From the NCBI GenBank assembly GCA_002398485.1, contig DGYV01000025.1:1-26290 (forward strand): a stretch of DNA of 26,290 nt, given 5' to 3'. A program made the translations under genes and the position numbers. The notes beneath the pieces are model-generated. The model did no database searches, was not told where the DNA came from, and was given only the letters and a program-made list of their open reading frames with translations. This stretch comes from Peptococcaceae bacterium UBA4997. Its GTDB lineage: Bacteria > Bacillota > Dehalobacteriia > UBA4068 > UBA4997. Shown here one piece after another: positions 7,755-14,840 of the stretch (the stretch's first letter is position 1; every line of letters begins with the position of its first letter).

Positions 7755-8627
7755 TTATTTACCACGCTCCGCCATCAGTAATTCGATTTCCTGTTCATTG
7801 ATGCCTACCATAGCTTCACCTAAATCTTCCGATAATTCGGCAATGATTTTGGGATCGTTGAAATTGGTTACTGCTTTAACAATGGCTTGCGCCCTTTTGG
7901 CGGGATTACCCGATTTGAAAATGCCTGAGCCTACAAATACGCCTTCAGCACCAAGCTGCATCATCAATGCGGCATCGGCAGGAGTGGCAACACCGCCTGC
8001 GGCAAAGTTTACTACAGGCAATTTGCCATGATCGTGTACATATTTGGCAAGTTCATAGGGTACTTGTAATTCCTTTGCGGCATTGAACAGTTCGTCTTCC
8101 CTGCAGTTTTGCAGATTCTTTATTTGTTGGTTTATCATTCTCATATGGCGTACTGCCTGTACTATATCACCGGTGCCCGGTTCGCCTTTGGTACGGATCA
8201 TGGAAGCTCCTTCTGCTATCCTGCGCAGTGCTTCTCCCAAGTCTTTGGCACCGCAAACAAAGGGTACATCAAATTTTGTTTTATCGATATGGAATTTGTC
8301 ATCAGCGGGAGAAAGCACTTCGCTTTCATCAACATAGTCTATTTCAATAGATTGAAGGATTTGGGCTTCGGCAAAGTGTCCGATCCTTACTTTGGCCATT
8401 ACGGGTATTGATACGGCGGCTTGGATGCCTCTAATCATTTTAGGATCGCTCATCCTTGATACGCCGCCTGCTGCTCTGATATCAGCAGGTATCCTTTCTA
8501 ATGCCATTACGGCGCAAGCTCCTGCTGACTCCGCTATTACTGCTTGCTCGGGAGTTGTAACATCCATTATAACTCCACCTTTAAGCATTTGGGCAAGGTT
8601 TTTGTTCAATTCGTAACGTTCATTCAT
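7755..8627 (-). CDS. pdxS: Pyridoxal 5'-phosphate synthase, lyase subunit PdxS
   Basis: 290 aa, standard for PdxS, the (beta/alpha)8 enzyme that builds PLP from ribose 5-phosphate, glyceraldehyde 3-phosphate and ammonia. Seen: Asp22 in [11 protein letters not shown], Lys79 in MAKVRIGH (the ribose-5-phosphate Schiff-base lysine), Lys147 in [12 protein letters not shown] (the second, PLP-side lysine), and the phosphate loop [14 protein letters not shown] place the start at the ATG 8625-8627, giving [10 protein letters not shown] and a GAGGC site 9 bases before it; a longer reading up to 8693 would run through the promoter. It is divergent from the pdxR-like gene. Confidence 0.97.
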   Translation of the reverse strand: MNERYELNKNLAQMLKGGVIMDVTTPEQAVIAESAGACAVMALERIPADIRAAGGVSRMSDPKMIRGIQAAVSIPVMAKVRIGHFAEAQILQSIEIDYVDESEVLSPADDKFHIDKTKFDVPFVCGAKDLGEALRRIAEGASMIRTKGEPGTGDIVQAVRHMRMINQQIKNLQNCREDELFNAAKELQVPYELAKYVHDHGKLPVVNFAAGGVATPADAALMMQLGAEGVFVGSGIFKSGNPAKRAQAIVKAVTNFNDPKIIAELSEDLGEAMVGINEQEIELLMAERGK

Positions 8628-8675
8628 TGTTTTTAGCCTCTTTTCTTTTATGGTTGTTTTTTTCCTGGATTTTGT

Positions 8676-8738
8676 TATAATTATAGGTGCCATCTGGATG
8701 TATGAAAAGTGCCACTTTATGATAATTTAATGGTACCA
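8676..8738. promoter_or_regulatory. pdxST / pdxR divergent promoters with three TGG(C/T)AC operator repeats
   Basis: Read on the plus strand, GTGCCA occurs at 8687-8692 and 8709-8714 and GTACCA at 8733-8738, with steps of 22 and 24 bases (about two helical turns each). On the minus strand the middle copy reads AAAGTGGCAC, close to the AAAGTGG-type PdxR sites known from other Gram-positives. A minus-strand promoter TTTTCA-17-TATAAT (8703-8708 / 8680-8685) would drive pdxST and overlaps a plus-strand TTGTTT-16-TATAAT (8654-8659 / 8676-8681) for the regulator. The first repeat lies between -35 and -10 of pdxST. Confidence 0.6.
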
Positions 8739-8757
8739 GTTTTTTGAAGGGGTTAAT

Positions 8758-10155
8758 ATGAATATGATAACGGTGAGGCTCGATTGTGATTCCGCAAAGC
8801 CTCTTTATGAACAATTGTACGAATATATAAAGGCAGAAATTATAAGCGGGGCTTTAACTTATAATGCTAAGCTGCCTTCAAAAAGGCGGCTTTCGGCTGA
8901 TTTACAATGCAGTATGAACACAGTGCAAAATGCTTATAGCCAGCTTGCAGCTGAGGGTTATATAACTGCCAGGCCCAAAAGTGGTTTTTTTGTTTGCCAG
9001 CTTGATGGGGTCATTAGCATAAAGAATAAAGCGGTATCTATTGAGGCTAATACTATTTCCGCGCCTGTTTACCGATACGATTTTTCCTACCATGGTGTGG
9101 ATTTGGATAGTTTCCCTTTTGCAACGTGGCGTAAAATCAACAGGGAAGTAATAAATGAATATGATTTGGACTTATTACGATTAGGCCATTCCCAGGGGTT
9201 TCCCCAATTGCGTTCGGGTATAGCGGATTATTTGTATCATTCCCGCAGTGTAAAATGTTCACCAAACCAGGTTGTAGTTAGTTCAGGTACCGAATTTTTA
9301 ATGCAACTGCTGATTCAACTGTTTGGTGAAGGCTGTACTTTTGCCTTAGAAAACCCCGGTTATGAAAAATTGAACCTGATTTTTAAGAGCAACCGTACAG
9401 ATTATCGCTCCATAGCACTTGATGAAAATGGTATGATACCCGAAGAATTGCAAAAGAGCGGAGCGGATATTGCCTGCATCACACCCTCGCATCAGTTCCC
9501 TACCGGCAATATCATGCCTGTAAGCAGGCGGATACAGCTTTTAAATTGGGCTAATGCCAAAAATAACAGATATATAATTGAAGACGATTATGATAGCGAA
9601 TTCCGATACAGCGGTAAACCCATACCTTCTTTGCAAGGTATGGATACTGAGGGTAAAGTTATATATATAGGTGCTTTTTCCAAATCCCTGACTCCTGCAA
9701 TCAGGATAAGCTATATGGTGTTGCCAGAGCAATTACTGCTTAAGTACAATGAAAAACTGAATTTTTATATTTGCCCCGTACCATCTATTGAACAAAAGGT
9801 ATTGTACCGCTTTATTGCAGAGGGGCATTTTGAGCGGCACTTGAATAAAATGCGTAATATTTATAAGAAAAAAAGAGAGACTATAGTTACCGCTATCCGC
9901 CAGTTTTTGCCTGATTCGGAAATTGCAGGTGCCAGTGCAGGTCTTCATCTAACCTTAAGGGTAAAAAATGGCATGAGTGAAGCTGAGCTTATAAAGGCTG
10001 CCCAAAACCACGGTATAAAGGTTTATGGGTTTTCTCAATTTTATTCAGGTGATATGCCGCAAGGTATGCCGCCTTCCTTATTGTTGGGGTTTGCCAACTT
10101 AAAGGCCGAAGATATTTTTAAAGTAGTCGATTTACTGCGTAAAGCCTGGTTTTAA
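8758..10155 (+). CDS. pdxR: MocR-family regulator, PdxR-like (GntR helix-turn-helix plus aminotransferase domain)
   Basis: 465 aa: a GntR winged helix at about residues 12-78 (KPLYEQLYEYIKAEI, then SMNTVQNAYSQLAAEGYI) followed by a fold-type I aminotransferase domain. The PLP-binding lysine is Lys309 in IGAFSKSLTPAIRISY, with Asp277 in EDDYDSEFRY. PdxR proteins sense PLP and control pdxST; the divergent position here and shared operator region support that job. Such proteins are not expected to have real transaminase activity. The ATG at 8758 has AAGGGG 6 bases before it. Other MocR members control GABA or taurine genes, but the pdxST neighbourhood argues for PdxR. Confidence 0.88.
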   Translation: MNMITVRLDCDSAKPLYEQLYEYIKAEIISGALTYNAKLPSKRRLSADLQCSMNTVQNAYSQLAAEGYITARPKSGFFVCQLDGVISIKNKAVSIEANTISAPVYRYDFSYHGVDLDSFPFATWRKINREVINEYDLDLLRLGHSQGFPQLRSGIADYLYHSRSVKCSPNQVVVSSGTEFLMQLLIQLFGEGCTFALENPGYEKLNLIFKSNRTDYRSIALDENGMIPEELQKSGADIACITPSHQFPTGNIMPVSRRIQLLNWANAKNNRYIIEDDYDSEFRYSGKPIPSLQGMDTEGKVIYIGAFSKSLTPAIRISYMVLPEQLLLKYNEKLNFYICPVPSIEQKVLYRFIAEGHFERHLNKMRNIYKKKRETIVTAIRQFLPDSEIAGASAGLHLTLRVKNGMSEAELIKAAQNHGIKVYGFSQFYSGDMPQGMPPSLLLGFANLKAEDIFKVVDLLRKAWF

Positions 10156-10306
10156 GTATAATAAAAATGTTGAAGCTATGAGTTTTTATATAACAAAATG
10201 GATTTTTGAACGTTAAGCTTTTATAAAAAATGTACAAATTAAAGGAAATATGTTTGGCTGATTTAATATATAATTATAACTAAGGGCACAATGCGGAGGT
10301 GTAGTT

Positions 10307-11740
10307 ATGAACAATTTAAAGGAAAATCTTGCTTTTAGGCAGCTTTTTCGTGAATATGATATACGGGGCAGGGTGCGGGAAGGTGAATTTGATGCTGCTG
10401 CACTTCAAGCAATTACCAATGCTTTTGTACATTTCTTACATAACAGGCAAATAACAAATGTAGTTGTGGGGTATGATAACCGTAAAATTTCACCCCAATA
10501 TGCGGAAACGGCAGCTGACATTTTGGTGAACAAGGGCTTTAAGGTTTATTTTATAGGCTTGACTATTACGCCTGCCGCTTATTTTGCCCAATATCATCTT
10601 AAAGCAAAGGGTTTGATGATGATTACGGCCAGCCATAACCCTGATGGTTGGTGTGGCTGTAAACTGGGTTATGATTATTCCACTACCCTGGGCAGTGAGG
10701 ATATAAAAGAACTTTATGATTTAGCACTTGTTAATGAGGGATTGCCTGATAAACAGGGCAGTTATCTGCATACTGATATTCGGGATGCCTATATAAATGA
10801 TATTTTAGGCAGGGTAAAGATAGATAATCCTAAAAAACAGCTGCGTTTAGTTGTAGATGCAGGAAATGGGGCTGCCGGGATTTTTGCTTGGGAGCTTTTT
10901 CAGCGTTTGGGCTGTCTGGTTTTTCAGCTTAATTGCGACCCCGATGACAATTACCCGCATTATTTCCCCAATCCTTCAGATTTACGAGCCAGAGAGCGTT
11001 TGGCAGAAATGGTTATCCACCCCGCAATAAAAGCCGATTTGGGCATTGCCTTTGACGGCGATGGCGACCGTATAGGTGTTGTGGATGCCCAAGGGCAAAA
11101 TATTTGGAGCGATCGCTTGATTATGCTTTTGGCTAAAGCTATATTGGCCGATAAACCCAAGGGCAAGGTGGTATATGATGTTAAGTGTACCCAAGCACTT
11201 GAAGAGGCTATTTGGGCTATGGGTGGTATACCCGTAATGTGGAAAACTGGACATTCCTACATAAAAGAAAAAATGCGTTGTGAAAAGGCGGTACTGGCAG
11301 GGGAACGCAGCGGCCATATTTTTATTGGCCATGGGGGTTATGGCTATGATGATGCCCTATTGGCGGCGGCCTTGCTTTGCAAAGCTGTTGCCGAAGATGG
11401 CAGAGATTTAACGGCTATATTGAAGGATTACCCTGAATATATCACGTCTCCTGAAATTAAAATACCTTGTGCGGATGACGAGAAATATGAAGCGGTGGCT
11501 CGTTTAACTCAAAATTTTATTGAATTGTATGGCAACAAAAGAGTAAATACAATAAACGGAGCCAGGGTTCAGTACCCTGAATATGGTGGCTGGTCTTTGG
11601 TAAGGGCATCTTCAAATTTACCTGAGCTGGTGCTTATTTTCGAAGCAGATAATCTTGAAGGCCTGGAAAAAATCAAGGCGGATATGAAAAAACAGTTGCT
11701 GGATCTGCAACTGTTGGCTAATTGGGAAAACGATAACTGA
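10307..11740 (+). CDS. Phosphomannomutase/phosphoglucomutase family protein
   Basis: 477 aa alpha-D-phosphohexomutase. Domains in order: EYDIRGRV near residue 16, the phosphoserine loop TASHNP with Ser109, the Mg-binding loop DGDGDR (Asp250, 252, 254), the sugar-binding GERSGH near 332-337, and a C-terminal phosphate-binding domain. The reaction interconverts hexose 1- and 6-phosphates for cell-envelope polysaccharide precursors. Gluc- versus manno-specificity is not readable. GGAGGTG precedes the ATG. The following gene is a nucleotidyltransferase, which would activate the sugar 1-phosphate product, so the two probably act in sequence. Confidence 0.92.
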   Translation: MNNLKENLAFRQLFREYDIRGRVREGEFDAAALQAITNAFVHFLHNRQITNVVVGYDNRKISPQYAETAADILVNKGFKVYFIGLTITPAAYFAQYHLKAKGLMMITASHNPDGWCGCKLGYDYSTTLGSEDIKELYDLALVNEGLPDKQGSYLHTDIRDAYINDILGRVKIDNPKKQLRLVVDAGNGAAGIFAWELFQRLGCLVFQLNCDPDDNYPHYFPNPSDLRARERLAEMVIHPAIKADLGIAFDGDGDRIGVVDAQGQNIWSDRLIMLLAKAILADKPKGKVVYDVKCTQALEEAIWAMGGIPVMWKTGHSYIKEKMRCEKAVLAGERSGHIFIGHGGYGYDDALLAAALLCKAVAEDGRDLTAILKDYPEYITSPEIKIPCADDEKYEAVARLTQNFIELYGNKRVNTINGARVQYPEYGGWSLVRASSNLPELVLIFEADNLEGLEKIKADMKKQLLDLQLLANWENDN

Positions 11741-11774
11741 TTTCTAAACATATAAAAAGGAGTTTTGGATTGTA

Positions 11775-12539
11775 TTGAATAGGGAAGAAGATATTAAGAT
11801 AAATAATATAAATAAGGCAGAGGAAATTTACGGTGTTATTTTAGCGGCAGGCAATGGCAGCCGCCTTGGCTATCCTAATGAGCTGGGGGGTAAAGCTATG
11901 GTAAAATTAAATGGCAAGCCGTTGCTTTATTATGCGGTTAATAAGTTAACAGAAGTGGGTATAAAAAAAATTGCTGTTGTGGCTAACCCGCAAAATTTAC
12001 AGCCTATTCGGAATTATTTTGGTAAAGGTGAAAAATTCAATGTTGAAATCACTTTTATTATACAAGAAAAACCCTTGGGGATAGCGCATGCTTTATCATT
12101 ATGCAAAAATTTTACGGCAAATCATAATTTGGCATTATTGCTGGTGGATAATATTTTTGAGGTTTCTCTCAAAAACAGTTTAGCTGCTTTTATAGAAAAC
12201 CCAGTAAAAGCTATGGTATTTTTAACTGAAGTAGAAAACCCAAGCGTTTTTGGTGTAGCAAAACTGGAAGGTTCCCAAATTACGGAAATTTGGGAAAAAC
12301 CCCAAAATCCGCCCAGTAATTGGGTTGTAATAGGTTTTTATTTATATGACCCGGGGGTTTATGATATTATTACCACCCTTTCCCCTTCTGCTCGCGGAGA
12401 ATTGGAAATTACAGATGTGAATAAGGCTTATTTGGCAATGGGCAAGTTGAGTTATGCAAAGCTTGAAGGTTGGTGGCTGGACATAGGAACAAGAGAAAAT
12501 CAAATTAAAGGAGAAAAGCTGTTAAATAAAGGTAACTAA
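11775..12539 (+). CDS. Sugar-1-phosphate nucleotidyltransferase (GT-A fold, RmlA/GalU-like)
   Basis: 254 aa. The N-terminal signature GVILAAGNGSRLGYP near residues 20-34 is the NTP-binding loop of nucleotidyl transferases. Lys43 in GGKAMVKLNGKPLL and the Asp in LLVDNIF (metal ligand) fit. GELEITDVNKAYL and GWWLDIGT near the C-terminus are typical of glucose-1-phosphate thymidylyl/uridylyltransferase relatives. It makes an NDP-sugar from a hexose 1-phosphate. The start is a TTG at 11775 with AGGAG 12 bases upstream, a rather long gap, so the start is less certain than the frame. It is probably co-transcribed with the mutase before it. Confidence 0.87.
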   Translation: MNREEDIKINNINKAEEIYGVILAAGNGSRLGYPNELGGKAMVKLNGKPLLYYAVNKLTEVGIKKIAVVANPQNLQPIRNYFGKGEKFNVEITFIIQEKPLGIAHALSLCKNFTANHNLALLLVDNIFEVSLKNSLAAFIENPVKAMVFLTEVENPSVFGVAKLEGSQITEIWEKPQNPPSNWVVIGFYLYDPGVYDIITTLSPSARGELEITDVNKAYLAMGKLSYAKLEGWWLDIGTRENQIKGEKLLNKGN

Positions 12540-12560
12540 TAAAAATAAGAATTTAAAAAT

Positions 12561-12600
12561 AAAAAGGGTTCCCATAGTTGAAAATGGGAATCCTTTTTTT
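12561..12600. terminator. Bidirectional terminator between convergent genes
   Basis: AAAAAGGGTTCCCAT (12561-12575) pairs with ATGGGAATCCTTTTT (12584-12598), with one G-T wobble and an 8-nt loop. T7 on the right and A-rich sequence on the left let it serve both the nucleotidyltransferase (plus) and the XRE-cupin regulator (minus). Confidence 0.88.
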
Positions 12601-12609
12601 GTTGGTTTA

Positions 12610-13173
12610 TTAAAGCCCAGGCTTGATGGCGCAGATGATGATTTTGGCATCTCTATTTGTATTGTTTACAAAGTAGTGCACATTGCTACTATTAAATGAG
12701 CCGCTATCACCTTCGTAAATAGTATAGGTATTGTCGGTTACCGTAAATTCCAATTCGCCTTCCAAAACATAAAAGTATTCTTCACCATCATGGCGGAAAT
12801 AATCCGGCTTATCATTAGTTCCGGAATAAGGCGGATATTCAATAATTAAAAATTCGGTATCATTGTGCAGGCTTGGGGTAAGCACATTATAAATATTGTT
12901 GGAACCGGGGATAAGAACTTTTTTGCGTTTATCTTTTCTTACAACAATATCCTGTTCACCGAGATTATCAGAATCGACCTGGAAAATTTTGTTTAGTGGT
13001 ACATTCATGGCAGTTGCAATTTTATCCAAGGTTGTAAGTGAAGGGTAAACTTCTCCCCGTTCAACTTGGCTGATAAGGCTTTTAGAAACACCAGTTATTT
13101 TGCATAAATCGGCCATGGACATTTTTTTACTGGTTCTGATTTCTTTAATTCTTTTACCGGTAGTTTCAATCAA
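12610..13173 (-). CDS. XRE-family regulator with C-terminal cupin domain, candidate regulator of the mycofactocin locus
   Basis: 187 aa. An N-terminal XRE helix-turn-helix spans about residues 8-62 (MSMADLCKITGVSKSLISQVERG). A cupin_2 barrel follows (DYFRHDGEEYFYVLEGELEF near 125-143), with the DGEEY...E metal/ligand motif. Such proteins (PuuR/SutR-like) sense a small molecule in the cupin and act on neighbouring operons. The start is a TTG at 13171-13173 with a strong AGGAGG 9 bases before it. It is divergent from the alcohol dehydrogenase, the first gene of the mycofactocin locus, across 358 bases holding several GTACA motifs and a long inverted repeat. Mycobacterial mft clusters use the TetR-type MftR; an XRE-cupin in that place is inferred from position only. 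Confidence 0.85.
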   Translation of the reverse strand: MIETTGKRIKEIRTSKKMSMADLCKITGVSKSLISQVERGEVYPSLTTLDKIATAMNVPLNKIFQVDSDNLGEQDIVVRKDKRKKVLIPGSNNIYNVLTPSLHNDTEFLIIEYPPYSGTNDKPDYFRHDGEEYFYVLEGELEFTVTDNTYTIYEGDSGSFNSSNVHYFVNNTNRDAKIIICAIKPGL

Positions 13174-13243
13174 TTAAAGTATCCTCCTTAAAATAATTGT
13201 GTTTTGAGAAAGAATTCTAGAGTTTTGATAGTAACAGGTTTAG

Positions 13244-13300
13244 TTTAACTGTACAAAAACAACTTTTAATGGGATGTAAAGGTTGTTTTGTGCCGTTAAA
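13244..13300. repeat. Long imperfect inverted repeat upstream of the XRE-cupin gene
   Basis: The left arm starting TTTAACTGTACAAAAACAAC matches the reverse complement of the right arm ending TTGTTTTGTGCCGTTAAA, with an 8-nt ATGGGATG loop, a few mismatches and one extra A. There is no T tract on either strand. It would fall in the regulator's 5' untranslated region if transcription starts from a weak TTGTTT-16-TAAAAT on the minus strand near 13317-13345. It could be a protein operator or an RNA hairpin. Confidence 0.5.
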
Positions 13301-13385
13301 ATGTACGTTATAGATATATTTTACTGTATTTGTAGAAAAAAACAAGTGTTATATTGTATACTTGACAGTTTTTATGAAAAAAAAC

Positions 13386-13420
13386 TTGCAATTTCGTACA
13401 GCTGTGCTTTATAATGTACA
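13386..13420 (+). promoter_or_regulatory. Promoter of the mycofactocin locus with flanking GTACA/TGTAC repeats
   Basis: TTGCAA (13386-13391) and TATAAT (13410-13415) are 18 bases apart, about 115 bases before the dehydrogenase ATG. GTACA (13396-13400) and TGTAC (13415-13419) form an inverted pair framing the -10. More GTACA-type motifs occur at 13251-13255 and 13302-13306. A regulator bound here would block or steer the polymerase. Confidence 0.6.
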
Positions 13421-13531
13421 TAAATACTAGATTTTACAGTATAGTTGTGTTTAAGGTCTTGTTTTTGTAAAGGGTTTAATTGGCATTAAAATGCTGAAAA
13501 AATTATTAGAAAATTTGGAGGTGTCGAACAA

Positions 13532-14644
13532 ATGAGATCCAAGGCTGCAATTTTGAGAGAATTGAACAAACCATTTGTTATTGAAGAAGTTGAATGGGAT
13601 GATCCTCGCGATGATGAAATTGGTGTGCGTATAGTTGCTACAGGTGTTTGCCATTCCGACTGGCACTGTACAAACGGTGCATACCAAATGGACTTTCCCG
13701 ATCATCCTATGATCGCAGGCCATGAAGGTGTAGGTATTGTTGAAAGAGTAGGTAAAAATGTTCATAGAGTAAAAGAAGGCGACCATATAGTAATGAGTTG
13801 GATGGCCTCTTGCGGTGAATGTGAATGGTGTGTAAAGGGCTTAGGTCAGCTTTGCGACCGCGGTGAGCACTTGATTGATGGTTTGCGTGATGACTATACT
13901 TCGCGTGTTCATACATTAGATGGTAAAGATTGCTGGCAGTTATCCTTCTTGGGTGCATTCTCCGATTATTGTGTTATTCCTGAACGCTGTGCTATCAAAG
14001 TAGATAAAGATATCCCCTTGGAAAAGGTTCCCATTGTTGGCTGCCGTATTCCTACAGGCTGGGGTTCAGTTATTTACACAGCACAGGCTGATCAAGGCTG
14101 TACTGCTTTGGTAGTTGGTTTGGGCGGTGTTGGTATCAATGCTATCCAAGGCCTTAAATCTGTAGGTGCTCGCATTATCATTGCTGCTGACATAGCCGGT
14201 AATAAAGAACAATGGGCTCGTGAATTCGGTGCTACTCACTTTATTGATTGTTCCAAACAGGATTTGGTTGAAGAAGTTTACAAAATCACTGGTATTGGTG
14301 TTGACTATGCATTTGAATGCTGCGGTATTGGTAAAACTCAGGAAGATTGTGTAAAAGCTATTCATAAGGGCGGCCATGCTGTTTTTGTAGGTGTTGCTTC
14401 CATTGAACAAAAAGGTATTGAAGTAAACCTGAATAAATTGACTTTATTCCAGCAGAGTATACGTGGTACCTGCTATGGTGGCCGCAGCCCATTTGAATTG
14501 GTTCCCAAATTATTGGAAATGTATAAATGCGGTATCATCAAATTTGATGAAGTTATCACCAAAGAATATAAATTAGAAGAAATCAACGAAGCATATGCTG
14601 ATATGTTTGCGGGTAAAAATATTTGTGGTGTGATTCGTTTCTAA
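13532..14644 (+). CDS. Mycofactocin-associated zinc alcohol dehydrogenase (MDR nicotinoprotein type)
   Basis: 370 aa zinc-dependent medium-chain dehydrogenase. Catalytic zinc ligands are Cys40 (GVCHSDWHC), His64-Glu65 (AGHEGVG) and Cys171 (VGCRIPTGWG); structural zinc Cys94, 97, 100, 108. The Rossmann motif GLGGVG (197-201) with Asp220 suits NAD. The size, the Cys-rich block and the gene next to mftA place it with the NDMA-dependent alcohol dehydrogenases of mycofactocin genomes. Members keep NAD bound and hand electrons to mycofactocin instead of releasing NADH. The alcohol substrate is unknown. GGAGGTG is 9 bases before the ATG. Nearest look-alikes are class III formaldehyde dehydrogenases, but nothing glutathione-related is nearby. 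mftA starts 32 bases after its stop. Confidence 0.88.
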   Translation: MRSKAAILRELNKPFVIEEVEWDDPRDDEIGVRIVATGVCHSDWHCTNGAYQMDFPDHPMIAGHEGVGIVERVGKNVHRVKEGDHIVMSWMASCGECEWCVKGLGQLCDRGEHLIDGLRDDYTSRVHTLDGKDCWQLSFLGAFSDYCVIPERCAIKVDKDIPLEKVPIVGCRIPTGWGSVIYTAQADQGCTALVVGLGGVGINAIQGLKSVGARIIIAADIAGNKEQWAREFGATHFIDCSKQDLVEEVYKITGIGVDYAFECCGIGKTQEDCVKAIHKGGHAVFVGVASIEQKGIEVNLNKLTLFQQSIRGTCYGGRSPFELVPKLLEMYKCGIIKFDEVITKEYKLEEINEAYADMFAGKNICGVIRF

Positions 14645-14675
14645 AAATTTTGTAGTTAGTTGGGGGGGAATTCTT

Positions 14676-14771
14676 GTGGAAGAATTGAAAATGTCTGTGG
14701 AAGAAGCTACCGAAATGACTGAAATCGAAATTGAGGATTTAGCTATCGATGGTATTTGCGGCGTTTATTAA
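14676..14771 (+). CDS. mftA: Mycofactocin precursor peptide MftA
   Basis: 31 codons from GTG at 14676 to TAA. The peptide is acidic (many Glu) and ends in IDGICGVY, which matches the hallmark C-terminus of MftA (IDGMCGVY in mycobacteria). In characterised systems MftC decarboxylates the last Tyr and joins it to the preceding Val, and the Val-Tyr derived core becomes the redox cofactor; the rest is leader. A G7 run (14662-14668) is the ribosome binding site. An internal ATG at 14691 would give 26 aa but has a poor site. The gene is short and easily missed by gene callers. It sits between its likely redox partner dehydrogenase and a GC-rich hairpin. Distance to mftB is about 7.4 kb, unusually long. 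Confidence 0.93.
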   Translation: MEELKMSVEEATEMTEIEIEDLAIDGICGVY

Positions 14772-14783
14772 TCGTTATTGTTA

Positions 14784-14815
14784 GGGAAACGGGCGGGCTA
14801 AGCCCGCCCGGGTTC
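14784..14815 (+). terminator. GC-rich hairpin after mftA, attenuator or partial terminator
   Basis: GGGCGGGC (14791-14798), loop TAA, GCCCGCCC (14802-14809), extended by C-G and A-T pairs with a bulge. It is by far the most GC-rich local structure in an AT-rich region. No U tract follows (GGTTCCTTAATTC), so full termination is doubtful. It could stabilise the short adh-mftA message and lower read-through into the long operon. Confidence 0.7.
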
Positions 14816-14840
14816 CTTAATTCTAAAGGAGTTGAAAACT

